From the NCBI RefSeq assembly GCF_030815975.1, contig NZ_JAUSXL010000002.1:496001-560000 (forward strand): a stretch of 64,000 bases of DNA, read 5' to 3'. Made by a program: the position numbers and the translations under genes. The notes below the pieces were generated by a model. The model searched no databases and was not told the origin of the DNA. It saw only the letters and a list, made by a program, of their open reading frames with translations. Source of the stretch: Variovorax paradoxus. GTDB taxonomy: Bacteria; Pseudomonadota; Gammaproteobacteria; Burkholderiales; Burkholderiaceae_C. Below, piece by piece: positions 18,707 through 29,300 of this stretch (within the stretch, counting starts at the first letter, position 1; each line of letters opens with the position of its first letter).

Positions 18707-18740
18707 AAAAACGGCGCCACAACATCGGCGCCGTTTTTTT
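18707..18740. terminator. Bidirectional intrinsic terminator between rne and hemY
   Basis: ACGGCGCC (18711-18718) pairs with GGCGCCGT (18727-18734) around the loop ACAACATC. AAAA lies on the left and a run of seven T on the right, so the structure works on the plus strand after rne and, with TTTTTC, also on the minus strand after hemY. A second GC-rich hairpin (CCCGGGCC type) lies just upstream at about 18680-18700. Confidence 0.9.
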
Positions 18741-18795
18741 ATGGAGACTACAGAAGCGACAAATGGCTGCCGCAACGCCGGTCGGCCGATGCCGG

Positions 18796-20079
18796 TCAGG
18801 CCTTCTCGATCTGCGCCGCGCGCTTCCAGGCCTCGGCCGCATGTTCTGCGTCGCCGCGCGCCTCGGCCAGCTCGGCCAGTGCCAGCCATGCGCGGCGGTA
18901 CAGCTCCGTGTCCTGCAGGCCGAGGCCGGCCTGGGTGAGCAGTTGCTGGGCCTTGCCCCAGAGCTGGCGTTTCATGCAGGCCATGCCCGCGAGGTACTGC
19001 AGGTTCGGATCGCGCGGGTTGTTGCGTTGCGCCGTTTCGATGCGCGCGAGCCAATCGGCATCCACCGAGTCGAGCCCCGCCTCGAGCGCGCGCGCCATCT
19101 TGACGCGCAGCGTATCGCCCAGGCCCCGGGGCAGCGACACCATGCGTTCCCAGGCCGGCAGCAACCAGCCGCGCGCCAGTGACAGGTCACCGCGCAGCGC
19201 CACCATGCGTTGGGCGGCGTGGATCGCGACCTCGGGCATTTCGCGCTCGGCGGAGTCGAGCTCGGCCCAGGCGCGAAGCAGTTGCGCCGGGTCGTGCGCG
19301 CCCGACAGCAGTTCGGTGGCGAGGCCGCGCACGATGCTCTGCGCCGCGGCATCGGAAAACGCCCGGTGCTTGGCGAGCAGCCGCGCCGTTTCCAGCGCTT
19401 CGAGCGTGCGCCCCTCCTGGCGGGCCGCCTTCAGCCGGATGCGCAGCGCGAGTGTTCGCCGCTGCACGCCTTGGGGAAGCTCCTCGAGCCGGGCCAGGGC
19501 CCCCGCGGGATCGCGATCTTCGAGTGCCCAGCGCGCAGCGCGCAGCTGCACGCCCTCGCGCGTCTCGGGACTGGCCAGCACGTTGCGATCGGCGCTTTCG
19601 TTGAGCGCCTGCTGCAGGTGCGCGTCGCGCGCGGGCCGGTCCTGCAGGGCCTGCGCGCTCTCGGCGGCCAGCAGGTGCGACAGCACGCGAACCTGCTGGG
19701 CCTGCGGCAGGCTCGCGCCGAGCGCGGCCAGCGTTTTCTCCTGCACCAGCGCAGCTTGCGCCGCCTTGCGCGCGCGAGAGAAGCGGCCCGACAGCATCTG
19801 CACCATGGCATCGAGCAGGGCCGAATGCAGCATGCGTTCCTTTTGCTGCAGCCGCCATTGGCGCGCCTGGGTCGGAAGCGAGAACAACGCCGCCAGGCCG
19901 CGCAATGCGAGATGAAGCAGCACGAAAGCGCCCAGCAGGATGACCAGCACCAGGTTCAGCGACAGATCGACGCGCCAGGGCGGCCAGAACACGGTGATCG
20001 TGCCCTGGTTGTTGCCCGCGAACAGCGCCACCGCCGCCGCGACGGCGAACAGCGCGAGGAGCCACAGTGCGGCTCTCAT
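18796..20079 (-). CDS. hemY: HemY, TPR protein of heme biosynthesis
   Basis: A 427-residue inner-membrane protein of the HemY_N family. Two N-terminal TM helices (ALWLLALFAVAAAVALFAG and LNLVLVILLGAFVLLHLALR) flank the FWPPWRVDLSLN periplasmic loop. The rest is TPR-like helical repeat, for example RDPNLQYLAGMACMKRQLWG. In gamma- and betaproteobacteria it follows hemX in the hemCD operon, though its exact role in late heme synthesis is unsettled. ATG 20079 is chosen because the TM helix follows directly; an in-frame ATG nine codons upstream lies inside the palindromic spacer. Confidence 0.9.
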   Translation of the reverse strand: MRAALWLLALFAVAAAVALFAGNNQGTITVFWPPWRVDLSLNLVLVILLGAFVLLHLALRGLAALFSLPTQARQWRLQQKERMLHSALLDAMVQMLSGRFSRARKAAQAALVQEKTLAALGASLPQAQQVRVLSHLLAAESAQALQDRPARDAHLQQALNESADRNVLASPETREGVQLRAARWALEDRDPAGALARLEELPQGVQRRTLALRIRLKAARQEGRTLEALETARLLAKHRAFSDAAAQSIVRGLATELLSGAHDPAQLLRAWAELDSAEREMPEVAIHAAQRMVALRGDLSLARGWLLPAWERMVSLPRGLGDTLRVKMARALEAGLDSVDADWLARIETAQRNNPRDPNLQYLAGMACMKRQLWGKAQQLLTQAGLGLQDTELYRRAWLALAELAEARGDAEHAAEAWKRAAQIEKA

Positions 20080-20081
20080 GT

Positions 20082-20164
20082 CAGGCCCCCCGCCGGGCCG
20101 CCCCAAGGGGGGCCTGCGCCCCCTCGGGGGGCAGCGAATACACGAAGAGATGAGCGTGGGGGCT
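20082..20164. repeat. GC-rich palindromic intergenic element between hemX and hemY
   Basis: CAGGCCCCCC (20082-20091) and GGGGGGCCTG (20107-20116) form a perfect 10-base-pair stem, and GCCCCC/GGGGGC follows at 20118-20132. The next bases (gcagcgaata ... gagcgtgggggc) resemble an intergenic repeat I remember from Comamonadaceae genomes. It fills the 89-base hemX-hemY spacer. It could reduce transcription into hemY or stabilise the upstream mRNA. Confidence 0.5.
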
Positions 20165-20168
20165 CATA

Positions 20169-21260
20169 TCAGCGCCCCGCCGCCGCCGTGGCCAGCGCGG
20201 ACAGCGTGTCGTCGATGCGCGGAGCTTCGGAGGTTTTCACCAGCGCCTGCAGCTGCTGCAGCTGCGTGGCGGCGGCCTGCGTGCGCCGCGATGCGGGATC
20301 GAAATAGCGGTTCAGCGATGTGGCCACCGTGGCGAGTTCGCTGCGCGCGGCGTCCACCTGCCGCGACAGCAGCGAGAGCCGCGCATTGAGCAGCTTGAGC
20401 TTGAGGTTCTCGCGCAGGAAATACGTCTGGTCGGGCGCCAGCAGCACCGCCTCGGGACGCTCGATGCGCCCGACGCGCACCAGCGATCGCGCTTCGGCGC
20501 GCACCGTCAGCAGCACACGCTCCCACCAGGCCGCATCGGCCGGAATGGGTTCGGGCTGCCAGGCGTTGAGCCCGGAGCCGCGCGTGGCCACGGCGTTGAG
20601 CGGCGGCAGGTCGTCCACGCTGCGCATCAACTCGTCGAGTTTTTGCAGCGCTTCGCCGCCGTCGGCGCTCGCGCTGCTGCGCAGGCGGTCGGCGTCGCGC
20701 TGCATGGCGCGCTGCAGCGGCGCCAGCCTGGGCTGCGCGGCGCGTGCGATGCGCAGGTCGCCGGACTTGAGGGCCGCCAGCAAAGGCTCCGCGCTGCCCG
20801 TGACCTGCGCCTGCTGCAGGGCCAGGCGCACGGCCGATTCGATGTCGACCACGAGGTTCTCGTCGCGCGAACGCGAGAGGCTCTGCATCAGTTCTTCGAG
20901 CTGCGAGCGCTGAAGCGCGACTTCGGCAACGCGGGTTTCGGTCAGGGCGGTGCGTGCCGCGGTATCCCGCACCGTGTCGATGGCCTGCCGCGCGAGCGTG
21001 CGCGCCTCGAGCGACTGGGCCAGCGCATCGGCGCTCTGGCGCGCCAGCTGCTCCTGCATGCCGCCGACCTTCTGCCAAAGCGAAATGGCCATCGCCAGGG
21101 CCGCCAGCGCCACGAGGGCCAGCAGGCCGAAGCCGATGCGGGAGAGCGTCCTTGCGGCGGCCGCCTGCGATTCCAGCGACTGCGCCACCGCCAGCGTGGC
21201 GGGCACCGGGGCGGCGGCGGATGGGGGGGAGAAGTCGTCGGACGGGGACGCGGCACTCAT
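20169..21260 (-). CDS. hemX: HemX, uroporphyrinogen-III C-methyltransferase-like membrane protein
   Basis: A 363-residue protein of the HemX family. A disordered Ser/Pro/Ala N-terminus of about 45 residues precedes one TM helix (IGFGLLALVALAALAMAISLW), then a long coiled-coil periplasmic domain (SLEARTLARQAIDTVRDTAAR) and a helical tail. Despite the name of the family it lacks a SAM-binding methylase domain, so catalysis is doubtful. Its ATG overlaps the hemD stop by four bases, which indicates coupling. Confidence 0.9.
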   Translation of the reverse strand: MSAASPSDDFSPPSAAAPVPATLAVAQSLESQAAAARTLSRIGFGLLALVALAALAMAISLWQKVGGMQEQLARQSADALAQSLEARTLARQAIDTVRDTAARTALTETRVAEVALQRSQLEELMQSLSRSRDENLVVDIESAVRLALQQAQVTGSAEPLLAALKSGDLRIARAAQPRLAPLQRAMQRDADRLRSSASADGGEALQKLDELMRSVDDLPPLNAVATRGSGLNAWQPEPIPADAAWWERVLLTVRAEARSLVRVGRIERPEAVLLAPDQTYFLRENLKLKLLNARLSLLSRQVDAARSELATVATSLNRYFDPASRRTQAAATQLQQLQALVKTSEAPRIDDTLSALATAAAGR

Positions 21261-22030
21261 GTGAAGGATTCTATCGACGCGATCAAGGCTTCTCGCAGAG
21301 GCGAGCACACGCGCACCGAACCGAATCCTGCGGCCCGCGCGACTTCGCCGATGCGAGGATGGGTTGCCACAGCGCTTGCCGCATGCCAGTCGGTGCCCGG
21401 CATGGCATCGCGCAGGTTGGCGATGGCCTCCGAGCTGCTGAACAGCCAGACCGCGCGCCCCGCAGCGCCATCGAGCGCCAGCGCGCGCGCCGTGCCGTCG
21501 AAAGATGGCGGCAGGCGCCGGTAGGCGACCACGGTGTCGCGCAGCCCCTGCGCGGCATCGATCTCGTTGGCGAGCCAGTCGCGCCCGCTCGGGTGGCCGG
21601 CCGCATCGCCGCCGCGCACGATCAGCACGCGCACGCCTTGGCCGACCTGTCCGCTCACGCGCTCCCACAGGGCCTCGGAGTCGAAGCGGGCGGCATCGGG
21701 AGGCGGTGCGTCGATCGCGTCTTGCGGCACGCCGGCGCGCAAGAGCGCGCGCGCGGTGCCCGGTCCCGTGGCCCAGAAGCGCGGGCCGGCTGCGCGTTGT
21801 CCTTCTTCCGCATGCAGGAAGAAGTGCTCGACGGCGGTGGCGCTCACGAACATCAGCGCCGCGTAGTCCGCAAGCCGCTTCCACGCCTCGCGCAGCGGTT
21901 CCGCGTCGGCGGCGGGTTCGATGGCGATCAGCGGCAGCACCGCCGCATCCAGCCCGGCGGCCCGGAACTCGTCCGCCCATTGCGCGGCCTCGCGCGCCGG
22001 CCGCGTGACGATGACGGGCTTGGCAGCCAT
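21257..22030 (-). CDS. hemD: HemD, uroporphyrinogen-III synthase
   Basis: Cyclises hydroxymethylbilane to uroporphyrinogen III with inversion of ring D. The protein has 257 residues from ATG 22030 (MAAKPVIVTRPAREAAQWAD). The weakly conserved HemD signatures are seen as ALMFVSATAVEHFF, FWATGPGTARAL, VLIVRGG and VWLFSSSEAIANL. The gene lies 22 bases after hemC and overlaps hemX. Confidence 0.94.
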   Translation of the reverse strand: MAAKPVIVTRPAREAAQWADEFRAAGLDAAVLPLIAIEPAADAEPLREAWKRLADYAALMFVSATAVEHFFLHAEEGQRAAGPRFWATGPGTARALLRAGVPQDAIDAPPPDAARFDSEALWERVSGQVGQGVRVLIVRGGDAAGHPSGRDWLANEIDAAQGLRDTVVAYRRLPPSFDGTARALALDGAAGRAVWLFSSSEAIANLRDAMPGTDWHAASAVATHPRIGEVARAAGFGSVRVCSPLREALIASIESFT

Positions 22031-22052
22031 CGTTCTTTCTTTCGGAAAATCT

Positions 22053-22979
22053 TCAGTGCGCGCCGGCGTCGCGCAGCAGCGCGGCGGCGCGTTCGCCGAG
22101 CGCGCTGGCCTGCGCGAAGTCGGCGGCCGGGGCCTGCGCATGAACCCGCACCAGCGCGGCATTGCCCTCGGGGTCGCCCCAGGCCGCATCGACGCGCAGC
22201 GCACCGTCGGCTTGCCAGCGCGCATGGGCTGCGAGCGGCATGGAACAGCTGCCGCCCATCGACCGGCTCACCGCGCGCTCGGCGGCGGTGGCGAGCCAAT
22301 CGCGCGGATGCGACAGCGTGGCCAGCAGCGCGATCAGGTCCGTGCGGTCGGCCCGCACCTCGATGCCGAGTGCGCCCTGCCCCGCGGCCGGCAGCATGGT
22401 GTCGGGATCGAAGGCGACGCGGATCCGGTGCTCCAGGCCCAGCCGCTTGAGCCCGGCCGCCGCAAGCACGATGGCGTCGTACTGGCCTTCGTCGAGCTTG
22501 CGCAGGCGGGTGTCCAGGTTGCCGCGCAGCGGCTCGATGCGCAGGTCGGGCCGCAGCGCGCGCAGCAGCACCACGCGCCGCAGGCTGGAGGTGCCGACGA
22601 CGGCGCCCTGGGGCAGTTCGTCGAGCGAGGCGTGGCGCGGCGACACCAGCACATCGCGCGGGTCTTCGCGCTCCAGCACGCAGGCCAGCACGAAGCCGTC
22701 GGGCAGATCCATAGGCACGTCCTTGAGCGAATGCACCGCGATGTCGGCGCGGCCTTCCTCGAGGGCGAGTTCGAGTTCCTTCACGAAGAGGCCCTTGCCG
22801 CCCACCTTGCTGAGCGACTTGTCCAGGATCTGGTCGCCCCGCGTGGTCATGCCCAGCAGGCTCACCGTATGGCCTCTTTCCTGCAGCAGCGCTTGCACGT
22901 GTTCGGCCTGCCACAGGGCCAGCCGGCTTTCGCGCGTGGCGATCACGATATTGCTCAAGACCGCTCCCAAAAAGTACAT
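22053..22979 (-). CDS. hemC: HemC, hydroxymethylbilane synthase
   Basis: Polymerises four porphobilinogens on a dipyrromethane cofactor. The 308-residue protein has [16 protein letters not shown] at the start, then [11 protein letters not shown], and the cofactor-attaching Cys in [12 protein letters not shown]. It is the first gene of hemC-hemD-hemX-hemY and is divergent from ppc. The first nine codons are a short extension before [10 protein letters not shown], so a slightly later start is possible. Confidence 0.97.
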   Translation of the reverse strand: MYFLGAVLSNIVIATRESRLALWQAEHVQALLQERGHTVSLLGMTTRGDQILDKSLSKVGGKGLFVKELELALEEGRADIAVHSLKDVPMDLPDGFVLACVLEREDPRDVLVSPRHASLDELPQGAVVGTSSLRRVVLLRALRPDLRIEPLRGNLDTRLRKLDEGQYDAIVLAAAGLKRLGLEHRIRVAFDPDTMLPAAGQGALGIEVRADRTDLIALLATLSHPRDWLATAAERAVSRSMGGSCSMPLAAHARWQADGALRVDAAWGDPEGNAALVRVHAQAPAADFAQASALGERAAALLRDAGAH

Positions 22980-23061
22980 GTTGAAGACCTCCGGAATGCT
23001 AGCATGTTGCGCCGCAACAACGCAGCCGGCGCATCCTTTCTAGACCAGGAAAAACATCGCA
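22980..23061. promoter_or_regulatory. Divergent hemC-ppc promoter region with two adjacent palindromes
   Basis: The 82-base gap carries ATGCTAGCAT (22996-23005), a perfect 10-base palindrome, immediately followed by GTTGC-GCC-GCAAC (23006-23018). TGCTAGCAT also resembles an extended -10 on either strand. The pair may be an operator acting on both genes. No known regulator site is recognised. Confidence 0.4.
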
Positions 23062-25908
23062 ATGAAAGCCAGCAAGACTCCTGCGCCGCCCAAGCGCCGG
23101 CAAGCCGAAGACCAGCCGCTGATCGACGACATCCGGCTTTTGGGCCGCATCCTCGGCGACGTGATCCGCGAACAGGAGGGCGAGGAGAGTTATGCACTGG
23201 TCGAGAAGATCCGCACGCTGTCGGTGGCTTTCCGCCGCGATGCCGACCAGGCCGCCGACCGCGCGCTCAAGAACCTGCTCAAGGGCCTGAGCGCGGCCGA
23301 GACGGTGCGCGTGATCCGCGCCTTCACCTATTTCAGCCACCTGGCCAACCTGGCGGAAGACCGGCACCTGATCCGCCGCCGCACCGAGGCCGAGCGCGCC
23401 GGCGAAGGCGCCGACGGCGACCTGCAGACCGCGCTCGCGCGCATCCGCAAGGCCGGCGTCAAGCCCGACGAGGTGGTGGCTTCGCTGGCACGCAGCTATG
23501 TGTCGCCCGTGCTGACCGCGCACCCGACCGAAGTGCAGCGCAAGAGCATCCTGGACGCCGAGCGCGCCATTGCGCAGTTGCTCACCACGCGCGACGAGAT
23601 CAAGCTGCGCCAGGGCGCCTACGCCGCAGCCAAGGACGCGCTCACGCCGCTCGAGTTTGCCGAGAACGAAACGCAGATGCGCACGCGCGTCACGCAGATC
23701 TGGCAGACGCGCCTCTTGCGCTTCTCCAAGCTCACCGTGGCCGACGAAATCGAGAACGCGCTGAGCTACTACGAAGCCACCTTCCTGCGCGAGATTCCGC
23801 GTGTCTACGCCGACCTTGAAAAGGCGCTGGGACAGGGCGGCACCGTGCCTTCCGTGGCGACCTTCCTGCGCATGGGCCAGTGGATCGGCGGCGACCGCGA
23901 CGGCAATCCCAACGTCACGGCCGAAACGCTCGAATACGCCTTGCGCCGCCAGGCCGAACTGGCATTGCGCCATTACCTCACCGAAGTGCACTACCTGGGC
24001 GGCGAGCTCTCGCTGTCCGCCACGCTGGTGGACGTGTCGGTCGAAATGCAGGCGCTGGCCGAGCGCTCGCCCGACACCAGCGAGCACCGCAAGGACGAGC
24101 CCTACCGCCGCGCCCTCACCGGCGTGTATGCGCGCCTTGCGGCCACGCTGCGCGACCTGACCGGCGGCGAAGCGGCACGCCACGCCGTGCCGCCGCAGAA
24201 CCCCTACGCGAGAGCCGAGGAATTCCTGGCCGACCTGCACACCGTGGAACAGTCGCTCGCCGAGAAGCACGGCAGCGTGCTGGCGGCGCCGCGCCTGCGG
24301 CCGCTGATCCGCGCGGTCGAGGTGTTCGGCTTCCACCTGGCCACGGTGGACCTGCGCCAGAGCTCCGACAAGCACGAGGCGGTGATCGCCGAACTGCTGG
24401 CCACCGCGCGCATCGAGCCCGCCTACGCCTCGCTGGCCGAAGAGGCCAAGCAGACGCTGCTGCTCAAGCTGCTGGACGACGCGCGTCCGCTGCGCGTGCC
24501 CGATGCCGAATACTCGCCACTGGCGCAGAGCGAACTCGCGATCTTCGCGGCCGCGCGCGCCGCGCGTGCGCGCTACGGCGCGGCAGCCATCCGCCACTAC
24601 ATCATCAGCCACACCGAGACGGTGAGCGACCTGCTCGAGGCGCTGCTGCTGCAAAAGGAAGTGGGCCTCTTGCGCGGCGCGATGGACGGCAAGGCCACCT
24701 GCGACCTGATCGTGGTGCCGCTGTTCGAAACCATCGAAGACCTGCGCAATGCCGCCCCCATCGTGCGCGCCTTCTATGCGCTGCCGAACATCCAGGCGCT
24801 GGTCGAGCGCTCGGGCGCCGAGCAGGACGTGATGCTCGGCTACAGCGACAGCAACAAGGACGGCGGCATCTTCACGAGCAACTGGGAGCTCTACCGCGCG
24901 GGCATTGCGCTGGTGTCGCTGTTCGACGAGCTCAACAAGAAGAAGAAAACCAACCCGATCCGGCTGCGCATGTTCCACGGCCGCGGCGGCACGGTGGGCC
25001 GCGGCGGCGGCCCGAGCTACCAGGCCATCCTCGCGCAGCCGCCCGGCACGGTGCGCGGCCAGATCCGGCTCACCGAACAGGGCGAAGTGATCGGTTCGAA
25101 ATACGCCAACCGCGAGATCGGCCGGCGCAACCTCGAGACGCTGGTGGCCGCCACCCTCGAAGCCACGCTGCTGCCGCAGGCCAAGTCGGCGCCCGCCACA
25201 TTCCTTTCGGCGGCCGGAGAACTGTCGACGGCGAGCATGTCGGCCTACCGCAAGCTGGTCTACGAAACACCGGGCTTCGGCGACTATTTCTTCGGTTCCA
25301 CGCCGATCCGCGAGATTGCCGAGCTCAACATCGGCTCGCGTCCCGCCTCGCGCAACCCGAGCCACAAGATCGACGACCTGCGCGCCGTGCCGTGGAGCTT
25401 CAGCTGGGGCCAGTGCCGGCTCACCATTCCGGGCTGGTTCGGCTTCGGCTCGGGCGTGGAGCAGTTCCTGGCCTCGGCCGGAACGCCGGCCGCGCGCAAG
25501 GAGCGCATCGCGCTGCTGCGCCGCATGTATGCGCAGTGGCCGTTCTTTCGCACCCTGCTGTCCAACATGGACATGGTGCTGGCCAAGAGCGACCTCGCGC
25601 TGGCTTCGCGCTACGCCGAACTCGTGACCGACCGCAAGCTGCGCCAGAAGGTGTTCTCGATGATCGACGCCGAGTGGCACCGCACCTCCGACGCGCTCAC
25701 CCTCATCACCGGCGCCAAGCAACGGCTCGAAGGCAACGCCGAGATGCAGCGCTCGGTGCGCCACCGTTTTCCGTACATCGATCCGCTGCACCACCTGCAG
25801 GTCGAGCTGATGCGCCGCTTCCGCGCCGGCGAAGGCGGCGAGCGGCTGCAGCGCGGCATCCACATCTCCATCAACGGGGTGGCGGCCGGCTTGCGCAACA
25901 CAGGATGA
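23062..25908 (+). CDS. ppc: Phosphoenolpyruvate carboxylase
   Basis: Carboxylates PEP to oxaloacetate, refilling the TCA cycle. It is full length at 948 residues. The catalytic His154 lies in [11 protein letters not shown]. Other signatures are [25 protein letters not shown] and SWGQCR, and the C-terminal NTG that closes the active site is intact (GLRNTG). Confidence 0.98.
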   Translation: MKASKTPAPPKRRQAEDQPLIDDIRLLGRILGDVIREQEGEESYALVEKIRTLSVAFRRDADQAADRALKNLLKGLSAAETVRVIRAFTYFSHLANLAEDRHLIRRRTEAERAGEGADGDLQTALARIRKAGVKPDEVVASLARSYVSPVLTAHPTEVQRKSILDAERAIAQLLTTRDEIKLRQGAYAAAKDALTPLEFAENETQMRTRVTQIWQTRLLRFSKLTVADEIENALSYYEATFLREIPRVYADLEKALGQGGTVPSVATFLRMGQWIGGDRDGNPNVTAETLEYALRRQAELALRHYLTEVHYLGGELSLSATLVDVSVEMQALAERSPDTSEHRKDEPYRRALTGVYARLAATLRDLTGGEAARHAVPPQNPYARAEEFLADLHTVEQSLAEKHGSVLAAPRLRPLIRAVEVFGFHLATVDLRQSSDKHEAVIAELLATARIEPAYASLAEEAKQTLLLKLLDDARPLRVPDAEYSPLAQSELAIFAAARAARARYGAAAIRHYIISHTETVSDLLEALLLQKEVGLLRGAMDGKATCDLIVVPLFETIEDLRNAAPIVRAFYALPNIQALVERSGAEQDVMLGYSDSNKDGGIFTSNWELYRAGIALVSLFDELNKKKKTNPIRLRMFHGRGGTVGRGGGPSYQAILAQPPGTVRGQIRLTEQGEVIGSKYANREIGRRNLETLVAATLEATLLPQAKSAPATFLSAAGELSTASMSAYRKLVYETPGFGDYFFGSTPIREIAELNIGSRPASRNPSHKIDDLRAVPWSFSWGQCRLTIPGWFGFGSGVEQFLASAGTPAARKERIALLRRMYAQWPFFRTLLSNMDMVLAKSDLALASRYAELVTDRKLRQKVFSMIDAEWHRTSDALTLITGAKQRLEGNAEMQRSVRHRFPYIDPLHHLQVELMRRFRAGEGGERLQRGIHISINGVAAGLRNTG

Positions 25909-26065
25909 GTGGGAAAGACCTCGTTGTGCGCCGTCTCCTACGCAAACAATCGCGCAATGGCAATCCGTAAGGTCAATTAAGAGAGTAGGGTCGGGGACGT
26001 TCAAAGTTTCTCGCTATCTCTCGCAATCGCGCGGCAGCTCGAGTCGTATTCAGGAGCCCGTTGCA

Positions 26066-26284
26066 ATGTCTACCCCACAGTCACTTACCCATTCACAGAT
26101 CGATTTCGTCAATAACGATTTCGAAGCGCTGGCCTCCCACATGCGCCATTGCGCACGCGCCCACGGGCGATGGTTCTCGATGCGAAGCCACATGGAGCGG
26201 GTGCGCGCACTCGCTGCGGGCCGGATCGTCACGATGGCCTGCGTTGCGGTCGCTTTCGGTATCGGGCTGTTCGCCGTCGCTTGA
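26066..26284 (+). CDS. Small single-TM hypothetical protein (72 aa)
   Basis: I do not recognise a family. A polar N-terminus of about 50 residues with several His and Arg (SHMRHCARAHGRWFSMRSHM) is followed by one C-terminal TM helix (IVTMACVAVAFGIGLFAVA), so it is a tail-anchored membrane protein. AGGAG lies nine bases before the ATG, which supports real translation. The 157 bases between ppc and this gene show no other clear feature. Confidence 0.6.
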   Translation: MSTPQSLTHSQIDFVNNDFEALASHMRHCARAHGRWFSMRSHMERVRALAAGRIVTMACVAVAFGIGLFAVA

Positions 26285-26365
26285 GGGTGGCAGAGGCTGA
26301 ACCGACCCGGGCTGCAATTTCCCCCGAGAGGGGGCAAACAGGCAGCACCCTCCTCGAATTCCAGG

Positions 26366-26394
26366 CAAAGGCGGCGCGATGAGCGCCGCCTTTG
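26366..26394 (+). promoter_or_regulatory. Hairpin with the ndvB start codon in its loop
   Basis: CAAAGGCGGCGC (26366-26377) and GCGCCGCCTTTG (26383-26394) pair perfectly over 12 bases. The five-base loop GATGA contains the ATG of the next gene, and the only Shine-Dalgarno-like bases (AAAGG) lie inside the stem. The same shape could end the upstream small gene, but the following TTTGTCG is a weak T tract. A smaller CCCCC-GAGA-GGGGG hairpin sits upstream at about 26318-26331. Confidence 0.6.
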
Positions 26395-29300
26395 TCGTTG
26401 ACCGGCTCGCGGATCTCAGCGCGTACGCGCGCACGCTGCTCCTCGCCCCCCACGATCCGGTGGCCCCGCCGATCCGCGCCGAACTCTTCGGAGCGCAGCG
26501 CTTCGAACAGCACGGCCACAGCCTGGCCCGGGCCCAGGCGGTCGAACACGACCCCCGCCGCGCGCGCGAGGGAGCGCCCTTTTTCCCGCGCGTGGACGAG
26601 AACCTCGAATCGCTGCGCAGTGCCTTCGACTACATCGCGCTGATCTCGCAGAGCGGGCGCTATGTGTCTCCCGCGGCCGAATGGCTGCTCGACAACTTCC
26701 ATCTGGTGGAAGCGCAACTGCAGCAGATCCACGACGGCGTGCCGCGCAGCTACTACGCGCGCCTGCCCAAGCTCGCTACGCCGCCGCTCGCGGGCCTGCC
26801 GCGCGTCTACGGCATTGCGTGGGCCTATGTGGCGCATACCGACAGCGTGCTCAACAAGACGCTGTTCACCGCGTTTCTCAACGCCTACCAGGACATCGAC
26901 GAGCTCACGCTCGGAGAGCTCTGGGCGCTGCCCACCACCTTGCGCGTGGTGCTGCTCGAGAACCTGCGCCGAGTGGCCGAGAGCATTGCGGAGAACAAGG
27001 TGGCGCTCGAAATTGCGCACGCGGTCTGGGACGCGGCGCCGCATCTGTCGACGCCGGACCTCGATTCGCTCTATCGCGCATTGCAAAGCCACAACCTGCA
27101 GGACGCCTACCTCACGCAGCTCTGGCAGCGCCTGCCGGTGGAGCATGGCGAGAACGTGCCGGCGCTGGTGCGCTGGACCGAACAGCACTGCCCCAACGGG
27201 CCGGCGCTGATCGGCGAGGCGCAGAACGCGCAGGCCGCGGCCAACCTCACGGTCGGCAACATCATCACCACGCTGCGCATGGTCGGCCAGGTCGAGTGGA
27301 GCGACCTGATCGAACCCGTCAGCCGTTCGCTGCGCGTGCTGCGCGAGCTGCCGAGCTTCGCGGATGAAAGCGAACTCACGCGCCAGCAGATCACGCATGC
27401 GATGGAGCGGGTTGCGCGCGACAGCGGCCGGTCCGAGCGCGAGGTGGCGCGGGCCGTAGTGCGGCTCGCGGCCGCCGCGCCGGCCGACGATGCCGGCGCT
27501 GGCACCGGTCGCTGCAACCGCGGCGATCACGGCGACCGCGCCGACGGCACCGCCGGCTATTACCTGTTCGGCCACGGGCGTGCCGAACTGATCACGGCGC
27601 TGCAGTCCGAGGCAGCGGCGGGCAGCGCCGGCCGCCCGCCAAGAATCCTGCGGCCGCTGCGCCGCCGCCGCGGCTGGCGCCTGCCGGCCTATGTGCTCTC
27701 CATCGTGCTGGGCACCGCGTGGCTGCTGGCGGCCGTGGCCAACGGCCTGCCGCAGCCCCGGGACTGGACCACGGCCGCGGCGATGGCGCTGCTCGCATGG
27801 CCGCTGTCGGAGGCGTTGATCGCCCTGGCGCAGCGCATCATGGCCGAGTCGGTGCGGGTGCAGGCATTGCCGCGCCTCGACTTCGCGGCCGGCATTCCCG
27901 AACGGCACCGCACGCTGGTCGTCATTCCCACGCTGCTGAGCTCGCCCGCGAACACCGTGCAGCTCGCCCACCGGCTCGAACTGCACTGGCTCGCCAACCG
28001 CGAGGCGCACGCCCAGTTCGCACTGCTGACCGACTGGGCCGACGCCCCGCAAGCCTCGCTGCCGGAAGACGCACCGCTGCTCGACGATGCCATTGCGCGC
28101 ATCGCCGCCCTCAACGCGAAATATCCGGCGCCTGCCGGCGCGGCCCCGCGCTTCCTGCTGCTGCACCGGCCGCGCAGCTGGAGCGGCACCGAGGAGCGCT
28201 GGATGGGCTGGGAGCGCAAGCGCGGCAAGCTCGAAATGCTGATGCGCCTCTTGGCAACCGGCGACGCCAGCGGCTTTCTGCCGCTCGCGCCGGGCCAGCA
28301 GCTGGCACCGGGACGAACGCCCTATGTGCTGACCCTCGACAGCGACACCGGCCTGCCGCCCGGCGCGTTGCGCGACCTGGTGTCGATTGCCGCCCACCCG
28401 CTCAATGCGCCCGAGATCGATGCGCAAAGCCGGCGCGTGGTGGCGGGCTTCGGCATTCTCCAGCCGCGCATCGTGACGCCGTTCCCGATGCGCAGCGAGC
28501 GCTCGTTCTTCCACTGGATGTTTGCCGGGCAGTGCGGGCTCGATCCCTACGGCAGCGGCGCCTCCGACATCTACCAGGACGTGTTCGGCAGCGGCTCCTT
28601 CACCGGCAAGGGCCTGCTGAACGTGCGCGCGGTGCATGCCGCGCTCGACCAGCGCCTGCCCGAAGGCGCGGTGCTGAGCCATGACCTGCTCGAAGGCACG
28701 GTCGCGCGCTGCGCGATGGTGAGCGACGTGGTGCTGATCGAGGACCACCCGCACCACTCCGGCGTGGCCGCATCGCGCGTGCACCGCTGGGTGCGCGGCG
28801 ACTGGCAGCTGCTGCCGCTGCTGTGGCGCGCCAGGCACTTCGGCATCGACGCGCTCGGGCTCTGGAAGATGGGCGACAACCTGCGCCGCTCGCTGGTGGT
28901 GCCCGCCTCCTTCGCGCTGCTGGTGCTCGTGATCTTCACGCAGGCCATGCCGCTGGGATGGGCGCTGGCCGCGGTCGCCTCGGCGCTCACGCTCGGACCG
29001 CTGCTCGGCGCCCTGGCCGGCCTGGTGCCGACGCGCCGCGCCATCGAGCTGCGCCACTTCTTCGATGTCGGCGCGGTCGAGCTGCTGCGCGCCATGGCGG
29101 GCGCGGCCTGGCAGTTCGTGCAGCTGGCGGCACAGACGCGCCTGCTGCTCGATGCGATGTTCCTGGCGACGTGGCGGCTGACGGTCAGCCGCAGGCACCT
29201 GCTCCAATGGACCACGACGGCGCAGGCCCAGGCCCAGTCCAGCCAGCAGCTGCCGCCCTTCCTGCGCAATGCGGCCCTCAGCAGCGTGCTTTGCCTGGCA

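Noticed and set aside
15955..18720. A 921-codon minus-strand frame over rne
   Set aside because: Mirror of the repetitive RNase E scaffold (Ala/Phe/Arg repeats), with no start signal and no family match.
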